This document shows positions 21,923 through 32,273 of a stretch of 64,000 nt of DNA, piece after piece. The notes beneath the pieces were generated by a model, which was not told the origin of the DNA, did no database searches, and saw only the letters and a program-made list of their open reading frames with translations. Position 1 is the stretch's first letter. Each line of letters opens with the position of its first letter. Location of the stretch: the NCBI GenBank assembly GCA_018417955.1, contig JACTVC010000001.1, forward strand, positions 4,588,001-4,652,000. Reading direction: 5' to 3'. This stretch comes from Laccaria trichodermophora (Eukaryota > Basidiomycota > Agaricomycetes > Agaricales > Hydnangiaceae). The translations under genes were made by a program, and so were the position numbers.

Positions 21923-22391
21923 GCCACATTCAGAGTTGACTGATTATTTTGATGGACTGATCCTGAAGCTTGAAGGCTGATGTTGATGCTCGTCCTTTAG
22001 CTAAGAAAATATTCAGACTCCGAATGATGGCTTCTCATGCACAACCCTAAGTCTCTCGTCATCGTTGAACACTGTGAGCTCACCTCTATTGCCTCAAACT
22101 TCTTTTCTTTCTTTGTCTACTTTAGAATAGCAGGCAGGGTATTATTTAAAAATTTATAGTACCAAATGATTTGTATTCAAAAATATTTTCAAAATGCGAG
22201 CTCATCATGCTCAACAGCGGAGGGCACCGTCGGGAAGCGTCGGGATGATGTCCGTCAGCGTGTGACAGCATGGAAGGGTTTGATCTTGCATGAGAAGCCA
22301 TCATTCGGAGTCTGAATATTTTCTAAGCCAAAGGACCAGAATCAACATCAGGATCAGTCCATCAAAATAATCGGCCAACTCTGAATGTGGC
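21923..22391. mobile_element. 469-bp fold-back MITE with ~115-bp inverted arms
   Basis: The left arm (21,923-22,045) and the reverse complement of 22,278-22,391 are near-identical, starting GCCACATTCAGAGTTG and reaching CGAATGATGGCTTCTCATGC; the left arm has an extra dozen bases near 21,970. TA flanks both ends (21,921-21,922; 22,392-22,393). No coding capacity. It lies 35 bp from the Harbinger element and about 260 bp after the NLR-like gene stop. Confidence 0.7.
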
Positions 22392-22425
22392 TAATAAAGG
22401 TGCAAAAATATCACAGAATCCATTA

Positions 22426-22460
22426 GGCTGCGTTCGGACTCAGAATGCCAAATTTTGATG
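22426..22460 (+). repeat. Left TIR of Harbinger element
   Basis: 35 bp, matched by the right TIR in inverted orientation with a single mismatch (A/C at position 26). Confidence 0.9.
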
Positions 22461-22572
22461 GGATTTCCAGCCACATTCTTGAACACGTGAGGATCTGTGT
22501 GACAGCTTAATATAGTAAATGATAAGATCAACAGGATCGGTACGCTCTCTGAAGCTTTTCCATCATTCTGCC

Positions 22573-23928
22573 ATGCCTTCCAATAACGAGCAGGCTGTCA
22601 CACAACAGCGGGTACTCACAGTAACTGCTTACTTCCTTCACATCATTGGAATCGCTGCCACTCTCTATCAGCAAGCCAATTATTGGCAGCAACCATACCA
22701 TACTTCGGCACTTTCTGGTGCAGCTTGGGTCAATGAGCTGATTCACGGCCATCCTGACTGAATTTTCAGTGAGCTTGGGATGCGTCTACATGTTTTCACT
22801 ATGTTTTGTGCCAATCTCCAACTTCTTTGTGGCTTCACCATGTCACACAATGGGGTTACAGTGGAAGAGCAAGCTGCAATCTTTCTGTATGCCTGTGTCA
22901 CTGGTTTATCAGTACGCCATCTAGGCGAGAGATTTCAGCGATCTAATGAAACAATATCCAAGTAATTATTTTTCTCTTTTCGTATTTATGGCAATTGATA
23001 AAGGCACATGGCAGATACTTTAAAAAAGTTCTTTATGCTGTCTCTGCTGGTCCATTCTATGACCACTATGTCAAACTCCCAGATTGCAACTTCAGCCTCT
23101 CTGATTACATCGGCAAAAACTCTAAATTCTTCCCATTTTTTGCCAATGCCTTAGGGGCCTTGGACGGGACACACATCAATGCATGGACAACAGCTGCTGA
23201 TCGACATGCATCGAGAGATCGGAAGGGCCAAATTTCACAAAACTGCCTAGCTGTCTGTTCATTTGATTTTCGGTTCCTCTATTTTATGGCAGGGTTTGAA
23301 GGATCTGTGGCTGATGCAACAATGTTCATGCATGCACGATTGATGGATTTCATGATCCCCCAGGGCAAGTACTATCTTGCTGATGCAGGTTTTGCAGCCT
23401 GTGATACACTACTTGTTCCTTATCGTGGTGTCCGCTATCATCTGGCAGAATGGGGATGGGCGGGTGTAAGGTGTGATATCCTGTTATCTCTCTTTGATCG
23501 CAAACTGATACACCTACCATAGACCAGCCAACAAAGAAGAACTTTTCAATCTTCGACATGCTCAAGCTCGTAATGTTGTTGAGCGTATCTTTGGAGTCCT
23601 CAAAAAGCGTTGGGATATACTCAATCGTGCTCCTCAATATGACATGGATATTCAGGCGCGCATACCTGCCGGATTGGGAGCTGTGCACAACTTCATTGTA
23701 GATCATGACAAGACCGATATCCAACAATATCTTCATGACCTTGATCACGACAATCCTCAACCAGCATCAACAGGAGACCCTGGTCAAGGATCAATCCCAA
23801 GAGAAGAACGAGACAGGGCAGATGCATTTCGTGACCAGATTGCAACAAGTATGCAGGAGAGCTATCAGCAGTTCCTGCATGATCATCCAGAGGTCTTAGA
23901 TCAGGAGTTTAATCCAGAACATGAATAG
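22573..23928 (+). pseudogene. Harbinger DDE_4 transposase with one in-frame stop
   Basis: Start ATG 22,573 (MPSNNEQAVT), stop at 23,926-23,928. Introns 22,962-23,014 and 23,471-23,522 restore a continuous frame. Conserved pieces: EEQAAIFLYACVTGLSVRHL and FQRSNETIS (helix-turn-helix region), ALDGTHI (first catalytic D), YLADAGF (second D), RPANKEELFNLRHAQARN and VVERIFGVLKKRW (catalytic E). A TGA at 22,759-22,761 lies between HGHPD and IFSELGM, where related transposases have a charged residue, usually Arg; it reads as CGA-to-TGA. Without readthrough the catalytic domain would have to start at the ATG near 22,780, which leaves all three catalytic residues but removes about 60 N-terminal residues. 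Confidence 0.8.
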
Positions 23929-24116
23929 ATGAAATTACAACGAGCGTAAATATATAAATGAATGTAGATATAAGGGGGATTGAGTGAGCAAAGCCATAGT
24001 TAATTATACTGGTAAACGAAGGAAAGAATTATGATGTGAAAGGAAGAAAGAATTATAACATGATAATAACGAAGGTATATGTGAGAAGAGAAAGGAATAT
24101 GTCAATAATAGAAAAA

Positions 24117-25170
24117 TTACACAATAGCCCTCAACGCCTTGACCTCCTCAACCTTCTCCTGAATCCACATTTGGCGGAACTCGACGTCTTCAGCATCAAG
24201 GGCAGTATACGCATCAGCAGCCTTGATGTCCTTCTCGAAGACGTTGCACAGGATGAGACGATCAGCCATGGGAAGCCAATTCTCCTTCTGCGCAAGCTTC
24301 ACCACCTTGGTGTGACGCTTGGGTGTCTTTTCGGAAGGGTCACCAGCTAAGACTTTGCAGATGGTGTCGCCAAAGCGACTGATCGAGGTGGTCAGACTTT
24401 GGATTGCATCTGCACCAGTAATCTTGGCTTTCTTTGTGAGGGCAGGAGTCTCAGAGGTAGCACGTTCACGCTTGCGAGAAGATCGAGGTGGGGTGGAGGG
24501 GATGGTCTAGAAATAATATAATCAATAACCATTCAAAATATATACAAGAAAACGTACAGGGGGTGGAGCAATGACTTCAAGCTGTCCAACATCCTCATTA
24601 CGGATCTCCTCGACTGCCTGTGTGCTCTCAGGGAAGGGTGGGAGGTCATCATCATCCTCGTCAAAAGGATCCATGCCGGAAATGCCCTGAGACGGGCGGA
24701 AAACATGGCCGCCCTTCACAGTAGCAGGCATGAGCCGCGAGACCTTCTCGAGGTGAGCCCAACCCTGGTTCTTGAAAGGTTTAGCCTCCTTGTGAACCCT
24801 GAGGAAGTCTGACCAAGCATCCTCCATCTCCGGAGTGATTGCAGCACCAGTGTCGTCATTCCAGGTCCAGCCAGACCTGTTCTTAATGGCCTGGATGACA
24901 CGAAAGATTCGACGAAGCTACAAACATCAATTCAGCACAACTAAGGGTGAGAAGAATAGTAGGGCATACCGAGTTGTATTTGTTCTGACAAGCCTTCACA
25001 GTTTTGGGGCCTCCCTTAACTCGCTTCGCGTCGGCGACGGGTGCAGCAGCATTGAATGTAACCATCTTGAAGTTGCCGCCATCACCAGCAGCAGCGGCGT
25101 GCAACAGTAAGAAGTCGATGAGGACAACCTCATCTTCAGTGGTCCAGTGGGCGGGGCTGTCTTTGGCCAT
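24117..25170 (-). CDS. Harbinger-associated Myb/SANT-like DNA-binding protein
   Basis: Start ATG 25,168-25,170 (MAKDSPAHWTTEDEVVLIDF), stop TAA 24,117-24,119. Two introns (donor GTATGC near 24,970 and donor GTACGT near 24,555). The N-terminus has the W-T-x-E-D-E start of a Myb/SANT trihelix, then KACQNKYNS, LRRIFRVIQAIKNRSGWTW, a DAWSDFLRVHKEAKPFKNQGW motif common to fungal Harbinger accessory proteins, an acidic DEDDDDLPPFPE stretch, and a basic SSRKRERA segment. In PIF/Harbinger elements the Myb-like partner binds subterminal DNA and brings the transposase into the nucleus. The frame appears intact. Confidence 0.75.
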
Positions 25171-25326
25171 GCGGATGAGCGATGTCGATGAGAGATTGCG
25201 GAAGTGGAGACGAAAGACGACTTGATCAACAAACAAAACGGGAGACGTCACAGATTGTCACCCCTGCACGGGACCTGCAAAACATGTGATGATAATTTGA
25301 ACTACTAAATATGGGCCAGAATGCCG

Positions 25327-25361
25327 CATCAAAATGTGGCATTCTGAGTCCGAACGCAGCC
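25327..25361 (-). repeat. Right TIR of Harbinger element
   Basis: Inverted copy of 22,426-22,460; adjacent TTA forms the target site duplication. Confidence 0.9.
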
Positions 25362-25876
25362 TTAAAGACTTTGCTTAATTTTGAAGTCTGATACACTGAT
25401 TTTTTTTCAATTTTTCTGACAGGTTGGAATTTGATTACAATCTGACTGGATGTCCTCTTTGAGAAAGATGCTATGGAGTAATTGTATGTGCAAGATACCA
25501 CTACATCAGCAAGATCGCACTTTGTTTGGGAGGGCTTGGGCCGGTCGTCCGACATTGCCAAGATTCCCGATCACCCAAGTTTACCCGCTCGGCCAAAAAA
25601 AGAGATCCGTTTTAATTACCCGGAAATCGGCCAAACGAGACCCAAACGACCACGATTCTCCATGACTTGGCCAAACGGCGTCAAATTGGGGATGCTTAGG
25701 ATGAGGTTGGAGCAGGTAAAATTGTTGAATTTTCGTATTTAGGGTACTTGGTAGACTACGTAAAATGACTACGATGACCCTTTTATGCACGTTGATGGTA
25801 CTTTTAGATTTCCTGACCCTCGCAAAAATGAGCTTGTAGAATCCCAGTGATGACTGCCCAGACATCTAGATGCAAG

Positions 25877-28183
25877 TCAACAAAGCAACAAGGGAATGAA
25901 GCAAAAAAAAGCGTACCAAAGTTCAACAAGAGTTCGAGGATCAACGCCGTCCTCGTCACGGTCATCGTCATCGTCAGCAGAAAAGATCCCCGCCCTAGTG
26001 TTTGCCTCGGCGAGAATTGATGCCCAGTCCTTCGGCGCGAGTCGCGTGGCTACCGAAATCCAAGAGCGGGATTTTTCACCCCACTCGCTTTCGCCGAACA
26101 TCTGAACAGCCTTTTTGTTCCCTTTTTCATCCCTAATAGGATCCACGCCAGAGGACCAGAGGGAGAGCGCACGTTCAAGCTGAGCCAAGCTTAGTAACCA
26201 ATTGAAAGGTAGGAGAAGTTGTGGCTTACCGCAGCAGTTGACAACCCCAATCCTCCCACCGGGAGACCATATGATTTTGCGGCAAAGGCCGTCTTCTTGA
26301 AGTGGCAGGTAAAGACCTCAAGGATGAGGTCAGACTGGAGTGCCCCCTTCTTGCCCTGTGATGACGATCAGTAGGAGAACACGGAAAGGGATAGAATCCA
26401 GTACGTACTGCAGGGGCCGAAGGGTCTTGATATATAAACTTGAAGTTCAGGCGTTCAGTTTTGCAATACACGATGATGTCGTCTTGAGTGAAGGACTGGT
26501 CCCGGAAGAAATTGGAGAGGACCTGCAATGCACTGGTTCCAATAGTGCTGCGCCAGTCGGTCAAGACATCCCCAGCCTGAATAGTGGATAGCTTGGGGTA
26601 AGACATAAATAATAGATGATGGAGGATCTTACCAAGGCGATGATGGCGTCAACCGGTTCCTCCACACTCGATTGCGTGTATTCATACATGTCGAGGTCTG
26701 GAAAGACCTCCCTCCAAATATCCTGGACAACGAGCGGCGTGAACGCGCCAATAGCGGCATAGGCACAGAGTTCTACAGCCCCCCTGTCGATAATCGTTGC
26801 ACGCGCAACCTTCTTCCATTTGGCAACATATGCAGCACCCGATGCACCACTGGGGAACGGCAGTGAGCTGGTGGTAAACTTTCCACGCTTGCCGCAGCCT
26901 CCAGGTCCATTGGCGTCAATGGTGGTGACCGACTTCTCGGTGATTTTGGTCTTCTGAGGTGCAATAAAATCAAAGCGTTGAAAAAAAGGAGAACACAGCT
27001 GACTCACCAGTTCGACCCCCTTTTGCCCCTCTCGAATCTTAACCATTGACGGTTTCGACGCTCGCACAGCAGCCAGGTCTTCCGGGGTTTCCTCCTGATC
27101 GAACTCGCCCAACTTATCGCAGTCGTCTTGATCATTATCGACGTTTCGAGCAGGCAGGGTTTGTTTCTTCATGCCCGGCTGGTACCCTACCTGCTTCTTC
27201 CAGCCAGGAAGTAACCCACCATCTGTTTTCTTTCCGCGCTTCGCACTAGCAGTTCGGTCCCACATATCAACACAATGTCACCACAGTAAAATGTGCACTC
27301 ACCTCGGTGCATCCTCAACCGTCACAACATCCTTGCGTTTGTTTGTTGATACAACAGCGCCAGCGACGGCTGGATTCTGGCGGAGTTCTTGAATATCTTG
27401 ACGAAACGTTCCACGAGGTGGTGCCTGGAGAGGATGTGTGTCAGAAGGGATGTTGAACAATCTGGTATGTTACCTTGTTCTTTTTGCCCTTTGCGACCTG
27501 TTTGCCTTTTACAGAAATTGGTACAGCTTCTTCGTCATCACTTTGGTTCTGTTGCATCACGAAGTCTTCGTCGTCTTCTCCTTTGTCTTCCCACTCGCCA
27601 ACTCCCAAACCATCGCTCTCGCTGTCAACCATCGACTCAGGGGGGATGCCCGTCATGCCATCTGAGACACCTCCATCTGCATCAACATCAATGGCCACGT
27701 TCTCAACTGGTTCTTCGGATCTCATCGATGCGCTTGAGGGTGGACGTGTAACACGGTAAGTAAGTCCTTTCTTGCGGATGACTGGAATCCCTGCTGAGTC
27801 GTCCACTAGCGCAGGTGCCATGGCCCCAACTGGTGCTGTCGTCACCTAGCAAATATAAACTGAAGTTAGTATCGGGTAAGCACGGCTTTTTGGTATTTAC
27901 ATACACGGTTGGTAGACGTTGACGACTTATGAAGGTCGGGACGCATAGCTTGACCAGCACTTGCTCGGTCTGCAGCACGGATGCTGTCCTCGAGCTGGGC
28001 AATCCGAGCCTTCGTCGCGGCTTCCTTAGTCGCTGCGACTGAGGCAGTAGTTGCAACAACGGCAGCTGCTGCCTTGTTATCAGCCTTGACTTGAGCAGAG
28101 GTGCGTCGTTTAGTTGTGCTATTGAGAAGGATCTGTGCAGGGTGCTGATTAGCATTTGCGCGCTTAGGACGACTCGCCGACAT
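25877..28183 (-). CDS. Plavaka accessory protein, unknown function
   Basis: Start ATG 28,181-28,183 (MSASRPKRANANQHPAQILL). At least seven exons run left; the 3' end near 25,877 is uncertain. In order there are an Ala/Lys-rich coiled-coil-like region (KADNKAAAAVV..KARIAQLEDSIRAADRA), an acidic region with DGGVSDGMTG and EWEDKGEDDEDF, a Gly/Lys-rich region with RGKKTDGGLLPGWKKQVGYQ, and a conserved-looking C-terminal half. That half has GKFTTSSLPFPSG, WKKVARATIIDRGAVELCAY, VQDIWREVFPD, LTDWRSTIGTSALQVLSNFF, ILEVFTCHFKKTAFAAKSYG and ARALSLW-type motifs. I do not recognise a catalytic domain. Its position and exon-rich structure suggest an element-borne partner of the transposase. DNA-binding or chromatin targeting is only a guess. 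Confidence 0.55.
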
Positions 28184-28407
28184 ATTGGAATGTGTTGAAT
28201 GCGACAGAGGGGAGGGTGGTGAAGGTTGGAAAGAAAATAATTGGGTCTTTCGCTAACCGAAGAAAACAATCGGGTCTTTCGCTACCCGATGGCCATGCAT
28301 CCACCAGGTAAAAAAATTTCCCCTAACCGGATGAAGGGCCAGCCCCACTAACTCAGAACTTGGAGTTTTTTTCATTTCAGCCCTTCTCCCCTCATTATCG
28401 ACCGACG

Positions 28408-31400
28408 ATGCTTTGCATTCGCTGCTCTCACGCTGGTTGCCCACAGCGCTTCAAACGCCAACGGGGCCTCACCTACCACCTCCGCACTGTACACCGAAAC
28501 TCTAATTGGGTTAATTCCGATGTCCCTTCTGTGGGCGAAGATTTTCACGATTTGGATGGCCTTGGACACGTCTCACCAGGTGCCGAGAGTGTACAACCTT
28601 CCTGGTCCCAACCTCCCTCACCTGAGCCACAACAAGCCCCTCCACCAAGGCCATCACAAATTTTTCATCCACACCTCACTGGTAAGTCATGACATTTTCT
28701 TTCGTTTGCATGGTTCTCACTCCACATAGGTGTCCCCTGTGATTCCGAAGGCAATCCACTTCCTCCTGGTACCCTACCTCTTCCCAGGACAGCTGCACAG
28801 CCAACAGATTGGTCGCCGTTCGAGAGCGAAATTCAGTTTCGGACCGCAGATTTCTTGTACCGCCGCGTTGAGATGTCGGCAGGAAACATTGACGAACTTC
28901 TAGAGTTATGGGCTTTAGATAAGATGAAATCTGATCAATTGGGTCCCTTCACCTCATACGAGCATATGTACTCCAGCATCGACGCAATCCAGCTTGGTGA
29001 TGCACCCTGGAAATGTTTTACTGTGAGCTATACCGGGGATGTACAGCCGAGTGATCCCTCTTGGAAGTCAGCGGAGTACGAGGTCTGGTTTCGGGATCCT
29101 GAGGTCATCATGACCCAGATGCTCGACAACCCAGAGTTTGATGGCCACTTTGATTACGCACCTTATATTGGTCTTGACAAATCTGGCAAGCGGCGTTGGA
29201 GTGACTTCATGTCAGGCAATTATGCTTGGCGTCATAGCGTGAGTCCAAATAATTTACTTCCGAAACTTTTATTGAAGTTTGTCTCATTTTTAGGATAAAA
29301 TCTATGAAGAGGACCCCACTACAGAAGGAGTGTTGTACTGTCCTATCATTGCAGGCAGTGACAAGACAACCGTCTCTGTCGCAACTGGCCACGTCGAGTA
29401 CCACCCATTTTACATCTCTGGTGGCAACCTCTTCAACACAGTTCGTCGCGCACACCGTAACGCCGTCGCGCCTGCTGGTTTCTTAGCGATCCCCAAAGGT
29501 TTGTAAAATATGACTGCCAATCTTTCCGATTCTTTCGTAACTAATGACATTGCCAGGTGACCGAAAGTATGATAACGACCCCGCCTTTCGCAAGTTCAAG
29601 CGGCAGTTGTACCATGACTCGATCGCGGCCATCCTGAAGACATTCCGTCCAGGGATGATCAAACCTGTGGTCCGCCGCTGCCCTGATGGCCATTTTCGGC
29701 GTGTGATCTATGACCTTGCCGCCTACATCGCCGATTACCCTGAGCAGGTTTACCTTGCCGGAATTGTTCAAAATTGGTGTCCAAAGTGCGTTCATTTTAT
29801 AGAAACTTGAAGCTTTAATTAAATCCCTAAACAGATGCACGGCTCTTCCAACAAACTTAGATGGGTTGGCGGATAGCCGCTCACGACGATTCACAGAAGG
29901 GCTCGTCAATGAGCTCGATTCGAAAAGATTATGGGATGAGTATGGTATTGATGATGACATTACCGTGAGTTTCTCTCGTCTTCAACAAACAAACATCCAT
30001 TCTTATCACTCTACAGCCGTTTACCTTTCACTTTCCACGTGCCGATATCCACGAAATGCTGTCAGCAGATCTACTTCATCAATTGATCAAGGGTACATTC
30101 AAAGACCATTTAGTCCAATGGGTCGGCGATTACCTCTACCTCGAACACGGCGAAGCTCGGGCTAATGAGATTTTGGATGACATTGACCGCCGGTTGGTAC
30201 CTTCTTCCTTCCCACTGTCGAGATTGCTCTGAAACCTGTCAAGTATTGCAGCAGCACCATTATTTTCAGGACTTCGCCGCTTTCCGCATGGTCGCCGGTT
30301 CAAGCAGTGGACGGGTGATGACTCAAAGGCTCTCATGAAGGTAAAATCTTTTTCGTTAGGTATTGCACCATTACTTAAAACAAAAATAGGTTTACCTTCC
30401 AGCCATCTCGGGATATGTACCCCCCGAAATGGTGCAGTGTATCAGTGCATTTTTGGATGCCTGCTACATTGCCCGTCGAGCCGACATCACTCAAGAATCA
30501 CTCGCCGCACTCCAAACGGCCATTGAGAGGTTTCACACGCACCGTGAAATTTTCCGTACATGCGGTGTTCGACCCACTGGCTTCAACCTCCCCCGACAGC
30601 ACTCTCTTGTCCACCTCATCCACCAAAACCAGGAGTTTGGTGCTCCTGGCGGGCTATGCTCATCAATCACTGAATCCCGCCACATTACCGCTGTCAAACG
30701 GCCTTGGCGTCGTTCAAACCGCTACGAAGCGTTGGGGCAGATGCTGCTTACCAATCAGCGGCTGGACAAGCTCCTTTGAGCACGCGCGGATTTCGTCGAG
30801 CGTCGGATGCTTCCCCCTTCCCATTTGCCACCTCCAAAACCTATCATACCCCTCAGCGACGATGACGAGGACACTGGCATCATCGACGAGTACGTGACTG
30901 GGAATGTTGCACTGGCAAGAACCCGAAGTAAGTTTTTTTTCAATCTCTACTACTTTGCTGTCACTAATCCATACTTTCTAGTACGAGCTTATCCACGCCG
31001 CCTCGCTGAGTTGGCCAACCACATCGGCTGCCCTCCACTCGTTGAACTTACCCGACGTTTCCTCTATGACCAACTCCACACAGATGACGGCACCTCATCA
31101 GCCGACATACCCATTCAGCAATGCCCATATCCAACAGGCAGGGTCTCTGTCTTCCACTCTGCCGTTGCCACCTTCTATGCACCAAGCGACGAGTCAGGCA
31201 TCCGGGGCATGCGAACCGAGCGTATACGGTCCACTCCATCTTGGCGCAAGCACGGCCCACGGCGTGATTGTGCATTAGTTGTTGAGGACCAAGACAAGCC
31301 GGGCATGAAGGGGATGAGCGTGGTCCGCGTGAAACTTCTCTTTTCATTCGAGTATGATGGGAAGACGTATCCGTGTGCGCTCGTTGATTGGTTCAAACGT

Positions 31401-31643
31401 GTGGGCGCGTCACCTGATCCGGAAACAGGGATGTGGAAGGTACAACCTGAGACATACCGAAATGGTCAGCGTATCATCTCCATTCTCCACCTGGACACTT
31501 TCCTCCGTAGTGCACATCTTTTACCTGTTTTCGGGCAGGATGTTCTCCCCTTCGACTTTCACTTTTCTTATTCACTTGATGCATTTGAATCTTACTACGT
31601 TAACAAATATGCAGATCATCATTCTCACGAGATTTGCTTCTAA
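28408..31643 (+). pseudogene. Plavaka transposase with one in-frame stop
   Basis: Start ATG 28,408 (MLCIRCSHAGCPQRFKRQRG): a C2H2 finger with C..C...H....H spacing. The exon chain can be followed through about eight short introns, including one with donor GTTGGT and acceptor TCAAG near 30,195-30,245. Hallmarks: MLDNPEFDGHFDYAPY, FMSGNYAWRHS, GSDKTTVSVATGHVEYHPFY, GGNLFNTVRRAHRNAVAPAG, FLAIPK, QWTGDDSKALMKVYLPAI, and a C-terminal YVNKYADHHSHE. These define the Plavaka family of CACTA-like transposases. The only break found is TGA at 30,777-30,779 after TNQRLDKLL; the frame is open on both sides. The gene would otherwise encode roughly 850-900 residues. Confidence 0.8.
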
Positions 31644-31885
31644 CACTACCATTGTAATAACTCCTTTAGCTTGTAGAAATTAACCTTGATTTGAGGTTTT
31701 GGCTGAATTGGAATTGTCGTCAAAATTTGGCCTGGGTTGGGATTGAACTTGGGAGGGTTGGCAGATTTTTTCGTGTTTGGCAAGCAGCTCAAACGTGCCA
31801 AACCTCACAAGCGCCGCCAAGCAATGTGCTATCTTGCTGATGTATATTCAATAACTAGGAAAGAGAGATCCTACTCCTCACGTTT

Positions 31886-32186
31886 TGTTGAGGTTCAGAA
31901 ACCTACGCTACGTTCTCTCTTTACTCCTATTTACTGACACCGTCTTTTACTTCCGTATATACAATTTTCTCGCTCCTTTCCGTACTTCGCACCTCAGTCG
32001 TTTACCCATACGTGTAACCGCCTGAGGTGTGTATTCCTTTACTTATATTTCTTCTGATACATTACTTACTTATCTCTACCTTAGCTCTTACTTACGGTCT
32101 TATCCCAACAGGTAGAGATTGACTTATACAGTCGTTTACCCATACGTGTAACCGCCTGAGCTCTTACTTACGGTCTTATCCCAACA
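31886..32186 (+). repeat. 5' LTR (301 bp)
   Basis: Contains two internal duplications: a 32-bp block starting CAGTCGTTTACCCATACG (31,995-32,026 and 32,129-32,160) and a 28-bp block starting AGCTCTTACTTACGG (32,083-32,110 and 32,159-32,186). The second copy of the latter forms the LTR end. Confidence 0.95.
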
Positions 32187-32200
32187 GGTTATGGGCCCCG
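32187..32200 (-). other. Candidate primer-binding site, initiator tRNA-Met half
   Basis: Directly after the LTR the sequence GGTTATGGGCCC resembles the complement of the anticodon stem-loop of initiator tRNA-Met (CAT anticodon region) rather than its 3' CCA end. That is the mode of copia/Ty5-type half-tRNA priming. Assignment is by motif only. Confidence 0.5.
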
Positions 32201-32273
32201 CTTGCTCCTAAATCTTCAGAAGAATACCGGTTACACACATATCCCCTATCGACCCAATACAAGACTTATTACC

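Larger units (their letters stand above)
22426..25361. mobile_element. PIF/Harbinger DNA transposon, both ends present
   Basis: Terminal inverted repeats of 35 bp (22,426-22,460 and 25,327-25,361), beginning GGCTGCGTTCGGACTCAGAA with one mismatch, flanked by the 3-bp duplication TTA (22,423-22,425; 25,362-25,364). This is the target preference of PIF/Harbinger. It encodes the two expected proteins in convergent orientation: a DDE transposase (plus) and a Myb/SANT-like protein (minus). Confidence 0.9.
25504..31842. mobile_element. Plavaka DNA transposon (6.3 kb)
   Basis: Imperfect TIRs: CATCAGCAAGATCGCAC.. at 25,504-25,529 and its inverted partner at 31,817-31,842 (23/26 identical), each flanked by TA (25,502-25,503; 31,843-31,844). 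It encodes the Plavaka transposase on plus and a divergent multi-exon accessory gene on minus, both oriented away from the centre near 28,200-28,400. Plavaka elements are widespread in Agaricomycetes. The termini are my inference from the inverted match. Confidence 0.75.
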
